Source: Oharaeibacter diazotrophicus
GTDB taxonomy: Bacteria > Pseudomonadota > Alphaproteobacteria > Rhizobiales > Pleomorphomonadaceae
Length of the DNA stretch: 64,000 bases
Assembly: GCF_004362745.1 (NCBI RefSeq)
Contig: NZ_SNXY01000011.1
Coordinates: 1 to 64,000 of the forward strand
Direction of reading: 5' to 3'
The notes beneath the pieces are model-generated. The model saw only the letters and a program-made list of their open reading frames with translations, had not been told where the DNA came from and did not search any database. Of the stretch, positions 24,422-34,919 are shown in pieces. How positions within the stretch are numbered: the stretch's first letter is position 1; each line of letters opens with the position of its first letter. The position numbers were made by a program, and so were the translations under genes.

Positions 24422-27400
24422 TCAGATCCAGGCGGGGCGGCGCAGGTCGAGGGTGGCGGGGAATTCGCCCGGCCGCTCTTCCGGCGGCGGATAGGCCGGG
24501 CCGACGGTGTGGCCGTGGTCCTGGAAGCGCGCCAGCCGGCGCGCCTCGGCCTCGTAGGCGTTGACCGGGTAGGTGTCGTAGTTGCGCCCGCCCGGATGGG
24601 CGACGTGGTAGACGCAGCCGCCGAGCGCGCGCTTCGACCAGCCGTCGACGAGATCGAAGGTCAGCGGCGCGTGCGTCGGCAGCACCGGGTGGATGCCGCT
24701 CGCCGGGTGCCAAGCCTTGAAGCGGACGCCGCCGACGAAGCGGCCGCGCACGCCGGTGGAGAGCATCGGCACGCGCCGGCCGTTGCAGGCGACCACGTGG
24801 CGGGCGGGGTCGAAGCCCTCGACCTTGACCTGCAGGCGCTCGACCGAGCTGTCGACGTAGCGCACCGTGCCGCCGACGGAGCCCTCCTCGCCGGTGACGT
24901 GCCAGGGTTCCAGCGCCTGCCGCAGCTCGAGGCGCACCCCGGCGTGCTCGACGGTGCCGTAGTAGGGGAAGCGGAATTCGCGCTGGGCCTCGAACCAGAT
25001 CGGGTCGACGTCGAAGCCGGCGCGGCGGAGGTCGGCGAGCACGTCGAGGAAGTCGGCCCAGACGAAATGCTCCAGCATGAAGCGGTCGTGGAGGTCGGTG
25101 CCCCAGCGGGTGAAGCCGCCGGACTGCGGCTCCTTCCAGAACCACGCGATCAGCGCGCGCAGGAGCAGCTGCTGGGCGAGCGACATCCGCGCGTCCGGCG
25201 GCATCTCGAAGGAGCGGAACTCGACGAGGCCGAGCCGGCCGGTCGGTCCGTCCGGCGAGAACAGCTTGTCGATGCAGATCTCGGAGCGGTGGGTGTTGCC
25301 GGAGACGTCGACCAGCAGGTTGCGGAACAGGCGGTCGGTCAGCCAGGGCAGCGGCGGCAGGCCCTCGCCCGGCGCGGGCACCTGGGCGAGCGCGATCTCG
25401 AGCTCGTAGAGCCCGTCGTGGCGGGCCTCGTCGACGCGCGGGGCCTGCGAGGTCGGGCCGATGAAGAGGCCGGAGAACAGGTAGGACAGCGACGGGTGGC
25501 GCTGCCAGTAGAGCACGAGGCTCTTCAGGAGGTCGGGCCGGCGCAGGAACGGGCTGTCCGACGGGGTCATGCCGCCCATGACGACGTGGTTGCCGCCGCC
25601 CGTGCCGGTGTGGCGGCCGTCGATCATGAACTTGTCGGTGCCGAGCCGCGACAGCCGGGCCTCGTGGTAGACGGCGGTGGTGATCTCCACCGCCTCGCGC
25701 CAGTTCGCGGCGGGATGGACGTTGACCTCGATCACGCCCGGGTCCGGGGCGACGCGGATCACGCCGATGCGCGGGTCGAACGGCGGCGCGTAACCCTCGA
25801 TGTGGACGGGCAGCGACAGCTCCTCGGCGGTGTTCTCGACCGCGGCGAGCAGCTCGAGATAGTCCTCGATCGCCTCGACCGGCGGCATGAACACGCAGAG
25901 CCGGCCGTCGCGCGGCTCGACCGACAGCGCCGTGCGGACCGCGCCGCCGCCGGTGACCCACTGCTGCACGCGGGGATCGTCCGGCGTCACCTCGACCGAG
26001 CGAGCGTGGACGGTGTGGAACTCGTCCGGGTCCGGCAGCGGGGCGTGCTGCAGGAAGGTGTCGCGCTCCATCACGAAGGGATAGGCGGACGGCGCGATCC
26101 AGGGCAGGGCCGCGAGCGGCAGGCGGTATCCGACCGGCGAATCGCCGGGGATCAGGTAGAGCCGACCGCGGCGGAAGCTCCACTTCTCCGAGACCCAGCC
26201 GGTGCCGGCGCGGCTGTTCCAGCGCTGCACCGGCAGCACCCAGCCGGTCGGCGCGCCGAGGCCGCGGTCGAACACCCGGGCGATACGGCTGCGCTCCTCG
26301 GCGCTCTCGAGCTTGCTGTCGTCGGTGGTGACGTTCTCCGGCAGCCCCTGCTCCTTGAGGATCCAGTGGCCGGGATCCTCGTAGGCGGGGACGGCGAACT
26401 CGGCCGGGATGGTCAGCCGGCGGGCGACGCCGGCGACGAGGGCGCCGGCGGTGACGTGGTCGGCGGGGGTCCTGACGCCCTCGCGAGCGACGGAGTCGAG
26501 GTTGCGCCAGATCGGCTTGCCGTCCTTGCGCCAGTAGAGCGAGAAGGTCCAGCGCGGCAGGCTCTCGCCGGGATACCACTTGCCCTGGCCGTAGTGCAGG
26601 AAGCCGCCGGGGGCGAAGCGGGCGGCGAGACGGCGGATCAGGTCGTCGGCGAGGCCGCGCTTGGTCGGGCCGACCGCGGCGGTGTTCCACTCGGCGGCCT
26701 GATAGTCGTCGATCGAGACGAAGGTCGGCTCGCCGCCCATGGTCAGGCGGACGTCGCCGGCGGCGAGCTCGGCGTCGACCTTGTCGCCGAGGGCGACGAG
26801 GCGGTCCCAGGCCTCGTCGGAGAAGGGCAGCGTGACGCGCGGGCGCTCGTCGATACGCTCGACGCGCATCTCGAACTCGAATTCGGTCTTCGTCTCGGGA
26901 TGGCCGGCGAAGGAGCCGGTGATCGGCGCAGCCGAGCGGTAGTGCGGCGTCGCCGCCAGCGGCACGTGGCCCTCGCCGCAGAGCAGGCCCGAGGTCGGGT
27001 CGAGGCCGATCCAGCCGGCGCCCGGCAGGTAGACCTCGCACCAGGCGTGCAGGTCGGTGAAGTCGACGTCGGTGCCCGACGGGCCGTCGAGGCTCTTCAC
27101 GTCGGGGCGGAGCTGGATCAGGTAGCCGGAGACGAAGCGGGCGGCGAGGCCGAGGTGGCGCAGCAGCTGGACCAGCAGCCAACCCGAATCGCGGCAGGAG
27201 CCCGCCCGGCGCGACAGCGTCTCGTCCGGCGTCTGCACGCCGGGCTCCATGCGGATCTCGTAGGCGATGTCCTGTTGGAGCTGGCGGTTGAGGCCGACGA
27301 CGAAGTCGACCGTGCCGGTCAGCGCCCGGTCGATGCCCTTCAGGTAGGCCTCGAACAGCGCGCCCTCGTGCTCGCGCTGGAGATAGGGCTCGAGCTCGAT

Positions 27401-27733
27401 GCCGAGTTCGGGCGTGTAGGCGAAAGGGAACTCGCGGGCGTAGTCCTCGACGAAAAAGTCGAACGGATTGTAGACCGCGTGCTCGGCGAGGAGGTCGACC
27501 GACACCGCGAATTCGGTGGTCGGCTCCGGGAAGACGTAGCGGGCGAGCCAGTTGCCGTGGGGGTCCTGCTGCCAGTTGACGAAGTGGTTCGCCGGCTCGA
27601 CCTTCAGCGCGTAGGCCGGCACCTTGGTGCGGCTGTGCGGCGCGGGCCGGAGCCGGATCACCTGCGGCGACAGCTGCACCGGCCGGTCGTAGCGGTAGCG
27701 GGTGACGTGGACGAGCTTCGTCAGGATCGCCAT
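24422..27733 (-). CDS. Transglutaminase-like protein with C-terminal DUF2126 domain
   Basis: A 1103-residue cytosolic protein. Residues of about 1-280 are a transglutaminase-like module with an N-terminal beta domain ([20 protein letters not shown]) and the triad C180 (AGSCRDSGW), H229 (DLHAWCEV) and D245 (GLDPTSG). The rest is the large DUF2126 domain, with segments such as [23 protein letters not shown] and [10 protein letters not shown]-like stretches. Comparative genomics links such proteins with ATP-grasp/alpha-E ligases. ATG at 27733 with GGAG upstream. It is the first gene of the cluster; a 163-base gap holding repeat B separates it from the ATP-grasp gene. Confidence 0.88.
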   Translation of the reverse strand: MAILTKLVHVTRYRYDRPVQLSPQVIRLRPAPHSRTKVPAYALKVEPANHFVNWQQDPHGNWLARYVFPEPTTEFAVSVDLLAEHAVYNPFDFFVEDYAREFPFAYTPELGIELEPYLQREHEGALFEAYLKGIDRALTGTVDFVVGLNRQLQQDIAYEIRMEPGVQTPDETLSRRAGSCRDSGWLLVQLLRHLGLAARFVSGYLIQLRPDVKSLDGPSGTDVDFTDLHAWCEVYLPGAGWIGLDPTSGLLCGEGHVPLAATPHYRSAAPITGSFAGHPETKTEFEFEMRVERIDERPRVTLPFSDEAWDRLVALGDKVDAELAAGDVRLTMGGEPTFVSIDDYQAAEWNTAAVGPTKRGLADDLIRRLAARFAPGGFLHYGQGKWYPGESLPRWTFSLYWRKDGKPIWRNLDSVAREGVRTPADHVTAGALVAGVARRLTIPAEFAVPAYEDPGHWILKEQGLPENVTTDDSKLESAEERSRIARVFDRGLGAPTGWVLPVQRWNSRAGTGWVSEKWSFRRGRLYLIPGDSPVGYRLPLAALPWIAPSAYPFVMERDTFLQHAPLPDPDEFHTVHARSVEVTPDDPRVQQWVTGGGAVRTALSVEPRDGRLCVFMPPVEAIEDYLELLAAVENTAEELSLPVHIEGYAPPFDPRIGVIRVAPDPGVIEVNVHPAANWREAVEITTAVYHEARLSRLGTDKFMIDGRHTGTGGGNHVVMGGMTPSDSPFLRRPDLLKSLVLYWQRHPSLSYLFSGLFIGPTSQAPRVDEARHDGLYELEIALAQVPAPGEGLPPLPWLTDRLFRNLLVDVSGNTHRSEICIDKLFSPDGPTGRLGLVEFRSFEMPPDARMSLAQQLLLRALIAWFWKEPQSGGFTRWGTDLHDRFMLEHFVWADFLDVLADLRRAGFDVDPIWFEAQREFRFPYYGTVEHAGVRLELRQALEPWHVTGEEGSVGGTVRYVDSSVERLQVKVEGFDPARHVVACNGRRVPMLSTGVRGRFVGGVRFKAWHPASGIHPVLPTHAPLTFDLVDGWSKRALGGCVYHVAHPGGRNYDTYPVNAYEAEARRLARFQDHGHTVGPAYPPPEERPGEFPATLDLRRPAWI

Positions 27734-27872
27734 CGGGACTCCGTGCGGCGGGCGGCAAATGACTGCCGCATTTAAGGGCAGATCGGCCCGCCGGCAAAGC
27801 CCGAGGAACGGGCATCCCTGGCGAAGGATTGGGCAGGCGGTGGCGGCGCCCATGCGAAGGGCGCCGCGGGGG

Positions 27873-28346
27873 TCAGGCGAGAGGGTCGATCACGATCTCG
27901 TAGAGGCGCTGCACCGACGGGCGGGCGAGTTCCTCGTAGAGCGCGGCCTCCTCTGGCAGGCCGGTGGCGGCGCTGTCGACCGGGCGCGGGATGATCCAGC
28001 GGATCCGGCTCCAGCCGCGGCTCTGGCCCTCGATGCGCAGCGTCTCGACGAAGCGCCGGCCGATGCCGCGGTTGCGGTGCGCCGGCAGGACGTAGATGTC
28101 CTCGAGCTGGCCGGCGCGGAAGCCGGTGATCGTCTCGGGCAGGTCGAAGAAGACCGCGAAGCCGACGAGCTCTTCCTCCTCGAACGCGCCGATCACCTCG
28201 GCGGTGCGGTCGGTGGTGAGGAGTTCGGCATAATATTCGTCGGGCCGCCGCGGCGCGCCGCGCCTCATCGCCTGGGCGTAGGCCGCGATCAGCGGCGCGA
28301 GCTTGTGGGCGTCCTTCTGGCCGAGCGCCTTGACGGTGACGGTCAT
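27873..28346 (-). CDS. GNAT-family N-acetyltransferase
   Basis: A 157-residue single-domain GNAT enzyme. The acetyl-CoA pyrophosphate loop is [12 protein letters not shown], preceded by the beta-4 strand LEDIYVLPA; the beta-bulge region [11 protein letters not shown] is also recognisable. The substrate may be a small amine, amino acid or protein N-terminus and cannot be told from sequence. It lies between leuC and the transglutaminase-DUF2126 gene on the same strand, with 139-157-base gaps on either side, so it may be transcribed separately. Confidence 0.87.
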   Translation of the reverse strand: MTVTVKALGQKDAHKLAPLIAAYAQAMRRGAPRRPDEYYAELLTTDRTAEVIGAFEEEELVGFAVFFDLPETITGFRAGQLEDIYVLPAHRNRGIGRRFVETLRIEGQSRGWSRIRWIIPRPVDSAATGLPEEAALYEELARPSVQRLYEIVIDPLA

Positions 28347-28456
28347 CCTGGTGTGTTCCCCCGGGAAACGACGGTTCCGTTCGGGATATGCACCAGCCGG
28401 GAGCCGAGGACAAGCGTACGGAGGGAGGATACGCCGCCCCTCCGTAGCGCTCCCGA

Positions 28457-28496
28457 CCCGGGGCGGGCCGACCCCGCAGGGCCGGCCCGCCCCGGG
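28457..28496. terminator. Strong hairpin after leuC
   Basis: CCCGGGGCGGGCCG-12-CGGCCCGCCCCGGG is a perfect 14-bp GC stem beginning seven bases beyond the leuC stop. It lacks a T tract, so it may be an mRNA 3'-end stabiliser or a weak terminator. Confidence 0.6.
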
Positions 28497-28503
28497 CGCG
28501 GGG

Positions 28504-29913
<1,410 letters not shown>

Positions 29914-30015
29914 GGCGGGATGCCCCGGTGTCTGTGGCCGCCCCGTCGCGGGGGTGCGGGCCGGATGGTCCGTGTGGTCCTCGAGCGAAGGCCGGCCTGT
30001 CCGCCGGCGGAGACG

Positions 30016-30141
30016 TCAGCCGACGAGTCGGCCGTCGGCGGTCAGCCGCGCGAAGAAGCGCCAGGGCAGCCGCGCGTGGTCGCTCACGGGGGAGAACTCC
30101 TCCGTGGTCGGCGTGCGCGGGCCTCGTGAGCGGATCGTCAT
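30016..30141 (-). CDS. Small ORF in the leuC leader (possible leader peptide)
   Basis: A 41-codon frame from ATG (30141, GGAG upstream), with an internal GTG (30087) preceded by GGAGGAG that would give 23 residues. Nearly every third base is G or C (22 of 23 in the shorter form), as in real genes here. The shorter peptide ends PWRFFARLTADGRLVG. The predicted transcription start falls at or next to the ATG, so the longer form could be leaderless. It has only three Leu codons, none adjacent, so a classic leucine attenuator is not evident. I do not recognise a family. Confidence 0.3.
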   Translation of the reverse strand: MTIRSRGPRTPTTEEFSPVSDHARLPWRFFARLTADGRLVG

Positions 30142-30148
30142 GGCGCTC

Positions 30149-30177
30149 CATATACGGAAAGCCGGGGTTTCAGGCAA
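30149..30177 (-). promoter_or_regulatory. Sigma-70-type promoter of leuC
   Basis: On the minus strand TTGCCT (30177-30172) and TATATG (30154-30149) are separated by exactly 17 bases. Transcription would begin near 30142, over 220 bases upstream of leuC. Confidence 0.55.
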
Positions 30178-30225
30178 TCTCGGCGTCGTGGTAGCATCGG
30201 GCTCGCCGCCCAACGGGGTTCCGCC

Positions 30226-30795
30226 ATGAGCGATACGGCGTTCCAGCGCATGACGGTCGAGGAATTCCTCCACTGGGAGGACCGTCAGGAGCCGAAATAC
30301 GAGCTCGTCGACGGCCGCCCCGTCATGATGACCGGCGGCACGGCCGCCCACGGCGACCTGCGCTTCAACATCTGCGCCCACTTCAAGCAGGGCCTGCGCG
30401 GGCGGCCCTGCCGTGCGCATCTCGACCTCAAGGTCGTCTGCGGCAACGCCAACGTCCGCTATCCCGACGTCCAGATCGACTGCGGCCCGACCCTGCCCAG
30501 GGACGTCCGGGCATCACGCCCGACCGTGGTCGTCGAGGTGGTGTCGCCGTCCTCGCGCGCCACCGACTACATGGCCAAGGTGCGCGACTACGGCACGGTG
30601 CCCTCGATCACCACCTACCTGATCGTCTCGCAGGAGGACCGCCAGGTCACCGTGCTCCGACGCGTCGGCGATCTCCTCGAACTCGAGGCCGTCCTCGAGG
30701 GTGCGGAGGACGTGGTGGACCTGCCCGAGGTCGGCCTGACGCTGCCGCTCGCCGTCGTCTACGACGCGAACATTCCGGCTCCCGGCGCACCCTGA
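30226..30795 (+). CDS. Uma2-family (DUF820) putative restriction-endonuclease-fold protein
   Basis: A 189-residue Uma2 protein with a PD-(D/E)xK nuclease-like pattern: E26 in KYELVDG, D81 in RYPDVQI, E104 in VVVEVVSPSS and K118 in MAKVRDY. The acidic and lysine positions are intact, so it may be catalytic. The family is abundant in cyanobacteria and scattered elsewhere, with no firmly established function; it is often found singly. Here it stands alone between leuC and leuB on the opposite strand, close to a heptanucleotide array, which fits a gene acquired into an intergenic site. Base use matches the neighbours. Confidence 0.87.
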   Translation: MSDTAFQRMTVEEFLHWEDRQEPKYELVDGRPVMMTGGTAAHGDLRFNICAHFKQGLRGRPCRAHLDLKVVCGNANVRYPDVQIDCGPTLPRDVRASRPTVVVEVVSPSSRATDYMAKVRDYGTVPSITTYLIVSQEDRQVTVLRRVGDLLELEAVLEGAEDVVDLPEVGLTLPLAVVYDANIPAPGAP

Positions 30796-30814
30796 CACAG
30801 CAGAACGTCACGCC

Positions 30815-30854
30815 CGAAAAAGAAGCGCCCCAGTCCCGGGGGAGACTGGGGCGC
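30815..30854 (-). terminator. Intrinsic terminator (minus strand)
   Basis: GCGCCCCAGTC-8-GACTGGGGCGC is a perfect 11-bp stem (30825-30854) followed on the minus strand by TTCTTTTT. The run of T is only on the minus side, so it best fits the end of the leuB transcript. Confidence 0.75.
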
Positions 30855-31031
30855 GGCGTCGGTCAGGACGCGTCGCTGGGAGGGATCGCCAGCGGGCGGG
30901 GCCGCCGTCGGCAAGACGGGGGGCACTACCGAAGAAGGGCGGCGCCGCCATGACCGAGAGATGGGAAGGCCGCGGCGGGCCGCAAGAACGCGGGCGTTGA
31001 CGATCGCGTGAGCGGAAAGTGAGGGGAGAGG

Positions 31032-31171
31032 CAGTCGGGCTTCGGCAGTCGGCAGTCGGGGCGGTGGAAGTCGCTCGCCCGGCGCCTTGCCGGCCGGCCG
31101 TGGACGCGCGACCTTCCGACTGCCGACTGCCGACTGCCGACTGCCGACTGCCGACTGCCGACTGCCCACTG
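31032..31171. repeat. Heptanucleotide (CCGACTG) repeat array with inverted partner
   Basis: Seven perfect tandem copies of CCGACTG run from 31116 to 31164, with an eighth carrying one change (31165-31171). Three inverted copies (CAGTCGG) occur at 31032-31038, 31046-31052 and 31053-31059, so the two arms could pair across about 55 bases. It is intergenic, 10 bases from the leuB stop. Confidence 0.85.
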
Positions 31172-31180
31172 CCTACCCGA

Positions 31181-32293
31181 TCACCCGAGCAGCGCCGCGA
31201 ATTCCTCGCGGATCGCCGCGCCCATCTCCTTCGTGGAGACCAGCGTGTCGCCGTCCTTGCCGATGTCGCGGGTGCGCAGACCCTTGCCGAGCACCGCGGC
31301 GATGGCGGCGTCGAGCTTGTCGGAGAGGTCGATCAGGCCGAAGGAGTAGCGCAGCGCCATGGCGAAGGACGCGATCATGGCGATCGGGTTGGCGATGCCC
31401 TTGCCGGCGATGTCGGGGGCCGAGCCGTGCACCGGCTCGTAGAGCGCCTTGCGCTTGCCGGTGGCGGCGTCGGGGGCGCCGAGCGAGGCCGACGGCAGCA
31501 TGCCGAGCGAGCCGGTCAGCATGGCCGCGACGTCGGAGAGGATGTCGCCGAACAGGTTGTCGCAGACGATGACGTCGTACTGCTTGGGCCAGCGGACGAG
31601 CTGCATGGCGCAGTTGTCGGCGAGCACGTGCTCGAGCGCGACGTCGGCGTATTCCTCCTTGCCGATCTTCGTCACGACCTGGTTCCAGAGCACGCCGGAC
31701 TTCATGACGTTGCGCTTCTCGGCCGAGGCGACCTTGCGGCCGCGGGCCCGGGCGAGGTCGAAGGCGACGCGGGCGATCCGCTCGATCTCCGAGGTGGTGT
31801 AGAGCTGGGTGTCGACGGCGCGCTTCTGGCCGTTCTCCAGCGTCACGATCTCCTTCGGCTCGCCGAAGTAGACGCCGCCGGTGAGCTCGCGGACGATCAG
31901 GATGTCGAGACCCTCGACCACCTCGCGCTTGAGGCTGGAGGCGTCGGCGAGCGCCGGGTAGCAGATCGCCGGACGCAGATTGGCGAACAGGCCGAGGTCC
32001 TTGCGCAGGCGCAGCAGGCCCGCCTCGGGGCGGACGTCGTAGGGCACGCCGTCCCACTTCGGGCCGCCGACGGCGCCGAACAGCACCGCGTCGGCGGAAA
32101 GCGCCTTCGCCATGTCGGCTTCGGAGATCGCCGCGCCGTGGGCGTCGTAGGCCGAGCCGCCGACGAGGCCCTCGTCGGTGGCGAAGTCGGTCAGGCCGCG
32201 GCCGTTGAGGAGGGCGATGATCTCCTTCACTTCCGCCATGATCTCGGGACCGATGCCGTCGCCGGGCAGGAGGAGGAGCGTGTTCGTGGCCAT
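31181..32293 (-). CDS. leuB: 3-isopropylmalate dehydrogenase
   Basis: A 370-residue LeuB that oxidatively decarboxylates 3-isopropylmalate using NAD+. Signatures: [11 protein letters not shown] at the N-terminus, [23 protein letters not shown]-like [15 protein letters not shown], and [18 protein letters not shown]. Start ATG at 32293 with GAGGA upstream; normal length. Unlike many rhizobial genomes, leuD is not beside it; its upstream neighbour is carbonic anhydrase. The gene ends next to a heptanucleotide repeat array. Confidence 0.97.
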   Translation of the reverse strand: MATNTLLLLPGDGIGPEIMAEVKEIIALLNGRGLTDFATDEGLVGGSAYDAHGAAISEADMAKALSADAVLFGAVGGPKWDGVPYDVRPEAGLLRLRKDLGLFANLRPAICYPALADASSLKREVVEGLDILIVRELTGGVYFGEPKEIVTLENGQKRAVDTQLYTTSEIERIARVAFDLARARGRKVASAEKRNVMKSGVLWNQVVTKIGKEEYADVALEHVLADNCAMQLVRWPKQYDVIVCDNLFGDILSDVAAMLTGSLGMLPSASLGAPDAATGKRKALYEPVHGSAPDIAGKGIANPIAMIASFAMALRYSFGLIDLSDKLDAAIAAVLGKGLRTRDIGKDGDTLVSTKEMGAAIREEFAALLG

Positions 32294-32417
32294 GGGATCC
32301 TCGGGGCAGGTGGGGAGGCGGCCGCGCGGGACCGCCCGCGGCCTCCTCGAAGGGAGCGACACCGCAGTACAGACCGCAAGGCCGGCTTTCAAGCCGCGGA
32401 TCGCCCGTTCCGCGCGC

Positions 32418-33122
32418 TCAGTCGCAGACGAAGGACCCGCCGTCGCGCACCACGCCGAAGCGGCGGGTGGTCGGATCGAGCATGTGGAGCTCGCCCTCGG
32501 AGACGTCGAACCAGGCGCCGTGCAGGCGCAGCGAGCCCTTGGCGACGCGCTGGGCGACGCAGGGGAAGGTCGTCAGGTTGTGGATCGACAGCCGGACGCC
32601 CTCGTGCTCGAGGGCGCGCTGCTTGTGCTCGTGCGGCACGGCGCCATCGCCGCGGACCTTGGCGGCGATCGGGTCGATCTGCGCCATCCAGCGGCCGATG
32701 AAGTCGCCGGGGGTCAGCGGCTCGCCCTCTTCGGCGAGGGCGGCCGCGATGCCGCCGCAGCGGCCGTGGCCCATCACCACGATGTGCTTGACCTTGAGGG
32801 CGACGACCGCGAATTCGAGCGCGGCCGAGGTGCCGTGCAGCTCGCCGTCGGGCGTGTAGGGCGGCACGAGGTTGGCGACGTTGCGGACGACGAAGATCTC
32901 GCCCGGGCCGGCGTCGAAGATCACCTCCGGCGCGACCCGGCTGTCGCAGCAGCCGATGATCATGATCTGCGGCTTCTGCCCGGCCTCGGCGAGGCGGCGG
33001 TAGCGCTCCTCCTCGGTCGGGTAGCGGCCGGAGCGGAAGGCGCGGTAGCCCTCGACGAGGCGCTCGGGAAAGGCGTCCGGCAGCGGCGGGCGCGGATCGG
33101 CGGAAACGGAGGCGTCGGTCAT
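32418..33122 (-). CDS. Beta-class carbonic anhydrase
   Basis: A 234-residue beta carbonic anhydrase. The zinc ligands are C58 in GCCDSRV, H119 and C122 in GHGRCGG; D60 and R62 form the catalytic dyad. It interconverts carbon dioxide and bicarbonate, supplying bicarbonate to carboxylases. There is no signal peptide, so it is cytosolic. The start at 33122 gives the family length; an open frame continues upstream without conserved sequence. It is transcribed toward leuB across a 124-base gap that contains a small CGGCTT/AAGCCG hairpin (32383-32396). Confidence 0.94.
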   Translation of the reverse strand: MTDASVSADPRPPLPDAFPERLVEGYRAFRSGRYPTEEERYRRLAEAGQKPQIMIIGCCDSRVAPEVIFDAGPGEIFVVRNVANLVPPYTPDGELHGTSAALEFAVVALKVKHIVVMGHGRCGGIAAALAEEGEPLTPGDFIGRWMAQIDPIAAKVRGDGAVPHEHKQRALEHEGVRLSIHNLTTFPCVAQRVAKGSLRLHGAWFDVSEGELHMLDPTTRRFGVVRDGGSFVCD

Positions 33123-33237
33123 CGGCGATCCCCATGTGTCCGGGTACATCAGCCGACGAATTAGGCCGTGTTGCACCGCAAAACAAGCGGCGGAGCGCCG
33201 CAAGGACCAAGGTCGTAGCGGCCGGGCGGGCCCGGCG

Positions 33238-33957
33238 TCAGGTCCAGATGGCGATCGGCAGTCCGGCGCCGTCGCGCTCGGGCGGGGCGGGATGCGACAC
33301 CGCGTCGCCCGCGAGGACGCGTTCGGCGACGAGGGCGCACACGGCGGCGTCGAGGAGGTCGTCCGGCCCGGCCCCGCGCGGCGGCGGCGCGGCGAGGAAG
33401 TCCCAGGCGTAGCCGCGGCCGGCGAGGAAGCGGCGCCGCTCGTCGAGACCGTCGGGGTTCGGCCGGCTCTTCACCTTCTTCGGCAGCGTCACCGGCGCGC
33501 CGGCGAGCACCGCGAAGGCGACCTCCGGGTGGCTCTCGCGGACGCGCTCGACGAGGTCCGGGCGGGCGCGCAGCAGCCCGTCGAGCTCGCGCATCTTCGG
33601 GAAGAGATGGAAGCACTGCTTGGAGACCCGCCGCGGCGGGTCGGATCGGGCGAGCGCGGCGGCGCAGGCGGCCGGGTAATCCTCGGCGTAGACGGCCGCC
33701 CGGGCCGGCACCGAGAACACGCTCGACTGCCGCATTCCGAGCTTCGGCCGCACGAGGCGCTCCGGCGCCCGGCCGCCGGGGCCGACGACGTCGGGCAGGC
33801 CGATCGGCATGTCGACCGCGATCATCGCCGGGTCGTCGGTCGCGATCAGGTCGGCGAGGCGGGCGACGACGCGGACCGTCGCGGTGCCATCGGCGAGGTC
33901 GCGAAGCACGGCGATCCAGCCGGCCGGGCAGCCGTCGACGCCGGCGACGACGGTCAC
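33238..33957 (-). CDS. DUF429 family protein (predicted RNase H-like nuclease fold)
   Basis: A 239-residue DUF429 protein. The N-terminal VAGVDGCPAGWIAV with its Asp, then IAVDMPIGLPD and the C-terminal GPDDLLDAAVCALVAERV place acidic residues as in RNase H-like folds. RQSSVFSVPARAAVY is also conserved in the family. The biochemical function is not established. The GTG start overlaps the stop of the pyridoxal kinase gene (GTGA), so the two are translationally coupled, although a functional link to vitamin B6 is not obvious. Confidence 0.85.
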   Translation of the reverse strand: MTVVAGVDGCPAGWIAVLRDLADGTATVRVVARLADLIATDDPAMIAVDMPIGLPDVVGPGGRAPERLVRPKLGMRQSSVFSVPARAAVYAEDYPAACAAALARSDPPRRVSKQCFHLFPKMRELDGLLRARPDLVERVRESHPEVAFAVLAGAPVTLPKKVKSRPNPDGLDERRRFLAGRGYAWDFLAAPPPRGAGPDDLLDAAVCALVAERVLAGDAVSHPAPPERDGAGLPIAIWT

Positions 33958-34820
33958 GGCGTCCCGGCGGGGCGGCGTGGCGCGGCCCAGCGGCGGACGT
34001 CGACCATGGCGGTCGGGCGCTGGATCGCGGCCTGCTCCTCGGCGAGGAGGAGTTCGTCGGCGTCGGCCTTCACGGTGCGGGCGACCATCTCGAAGGTGGT
34101 CGCGGCGGCGCCGGCGAGCGCGGCCTCCATGCCGGCACCCGACAGCAGGCGCGACACCAGCGTGGCGGCGAACAGGTCGCCGGTGCCGGCGTGGGCACCG
34201 GGCACGCGCTGGTTCTCGGCGACCAGCACGTCGTCGGCGGTGACCGCGACGGTGGCGATCTTGCCGCGCATCATCGCCGGCACCGAGGTCACCACCACGG
34301 TGCCCGTGGACAGGGCGCGCGCGGCCTCGACCACGTCGGCCATGGTCTCGACCTTGCGGCCGGTGAGCAGGGCGAGCTCGAAGTAGTTCGGCGTCGTCAG
34401 GTCGGAGAGCGGCATCAGCACGTCGCGGTTGGCGAGGACCACGTCGGCCGGCACGTAGGTGGCGCCGTCGTCGCCCGAGACCGGGTCGATCACCGCCAGC
34501 GCGGCGGGGTTGGCGGCCTTGACGGCGCGGATCAGCCGCGCCAGCGGCTCGGCCTGGTCGGCGGCGCCGAGGTAGCCGGTCATCACCGCGCCGATCCGCC
34601 CGAGCCAGGGGGCGCGGCAGAGGTCGTCGCAGAGGGCGGCGAAGTCGGCGGCGGCGGGCACCAGACGGTGGGCGCGGCCGTGGCCGGGATGCCAGGGCAG
34701 CACGACGGTCGGCAGCGTCCAGGTCCGGTGGCCGAGGCGCTCCAGCGCGAAGCCGGCGCGCGAGCCGACCGAGCCGCGCACCACGTGGGAAGAGACGACC
34801 AGCACCTCGGGAAGGGACAT
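33954..34820 (-). CDS. pdxY: Pyridoxal kinase
   Basis: A 288-residue ribokinase-fold enzyme that phosphorylates pyridoxal in B6 salvage. Marks: SSHVVRGSVGSRAGFALERLGH at the N-terminus (within 10-31), TVVLPWHPGHG, VMTGYLGAADQ, VIDPVSGDDG and the catalytic HAGTGDLFAA, where the Asp acts as base. It is divergent from priA across a 99-base gap. No strong ribosome-binding site is seen before the ATG at 34820. Several PLP enzymes in the 7-12 kb island depend on this cofactor, but the genes are not linked. Confidence 0.92.
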   Translation of the reverse strand: MSLPEVLVVSSHVVRGSVGSRAGFALERLGHRTWTLPTVVLPWHPGHGRAHRLVPAAADFAALCDDLCRAPWLGRIGAVMTGYLGAADQAEPLARLIRAVKAANPAALAVIDPVSGDDGATYVPADVVLANRDVLMPLSDLTTPNYFELALLTGRKVETMADVVEAARALSTGTVVVTSVPAMMRGKIATVAVTADDVLVAENQRVPGAHAGTGDLFAATLVSRLLSGAGMEAALAGAAATTFEMVARTVKADADELLLAEEQAAIQRPTAMVDVRRWAAPRRPAGTP

Positions 34821-34919
34821 CGGTGACCTGCGGCCTCGCGTTCCGGGCGCGGGAGGGGGTAGGCTCGCCCGTCGATTCCCGCGGTTCGCCACCGCTACCA
34901 CAGCCCGTGTCCGCTTTCG

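Larger units (their letters stand above)
29914..30225. promoter_or_regulatory. leuC leader region and divergent gap to the Uma2 gene
   Basis: This 312-base gap holds the leuC promoter (30149-30177), a predicted leader of about 230 bases with a small open frame (30016-30141) and several GC hairpins, including one around the small ORF's end (AGCCGACGAGTCGGC region) and CCGCCGGCGG (30000-30009). On the plus strand only a weak TAGCAT box (30192-30197) precedes the Uma2 gene. Confidence 0.5.
30796..31180. other. Gap between the Uma2 gene and leuB
   Basis: This 385-base stretch between convergent genes holds a minus-strand intrinsic terminator near the Uma2 end and a heptanucleotide repeat array near the leuB end. 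The 170 bases between them show no convincing gene. If the terminator serves leuB, the leuB transcript has a 3' tail of over 300 bases that includes the array. Confidence 0.5.

Noticed and set aside
30016-30141. Classic leucine attenuator upstream of leuC
   Set aside because: The small ORF has only three separated Leu codons and no run of them; kept only as a possible leader ORF of unknown role.
30759-31169. A 136-codon minus-strand frame across the heptanucleotide array
   Set aside because: Its translation is repetitive (GSRQSAV units from the repeat) and low complexity, and it has no ribosome-binding site or family similarity.
31116-31171. CRISPR-like array
   Set aside because: The unit is only seven bases with no spacers, and no cas genes are present; it is a simple tandem repeat.
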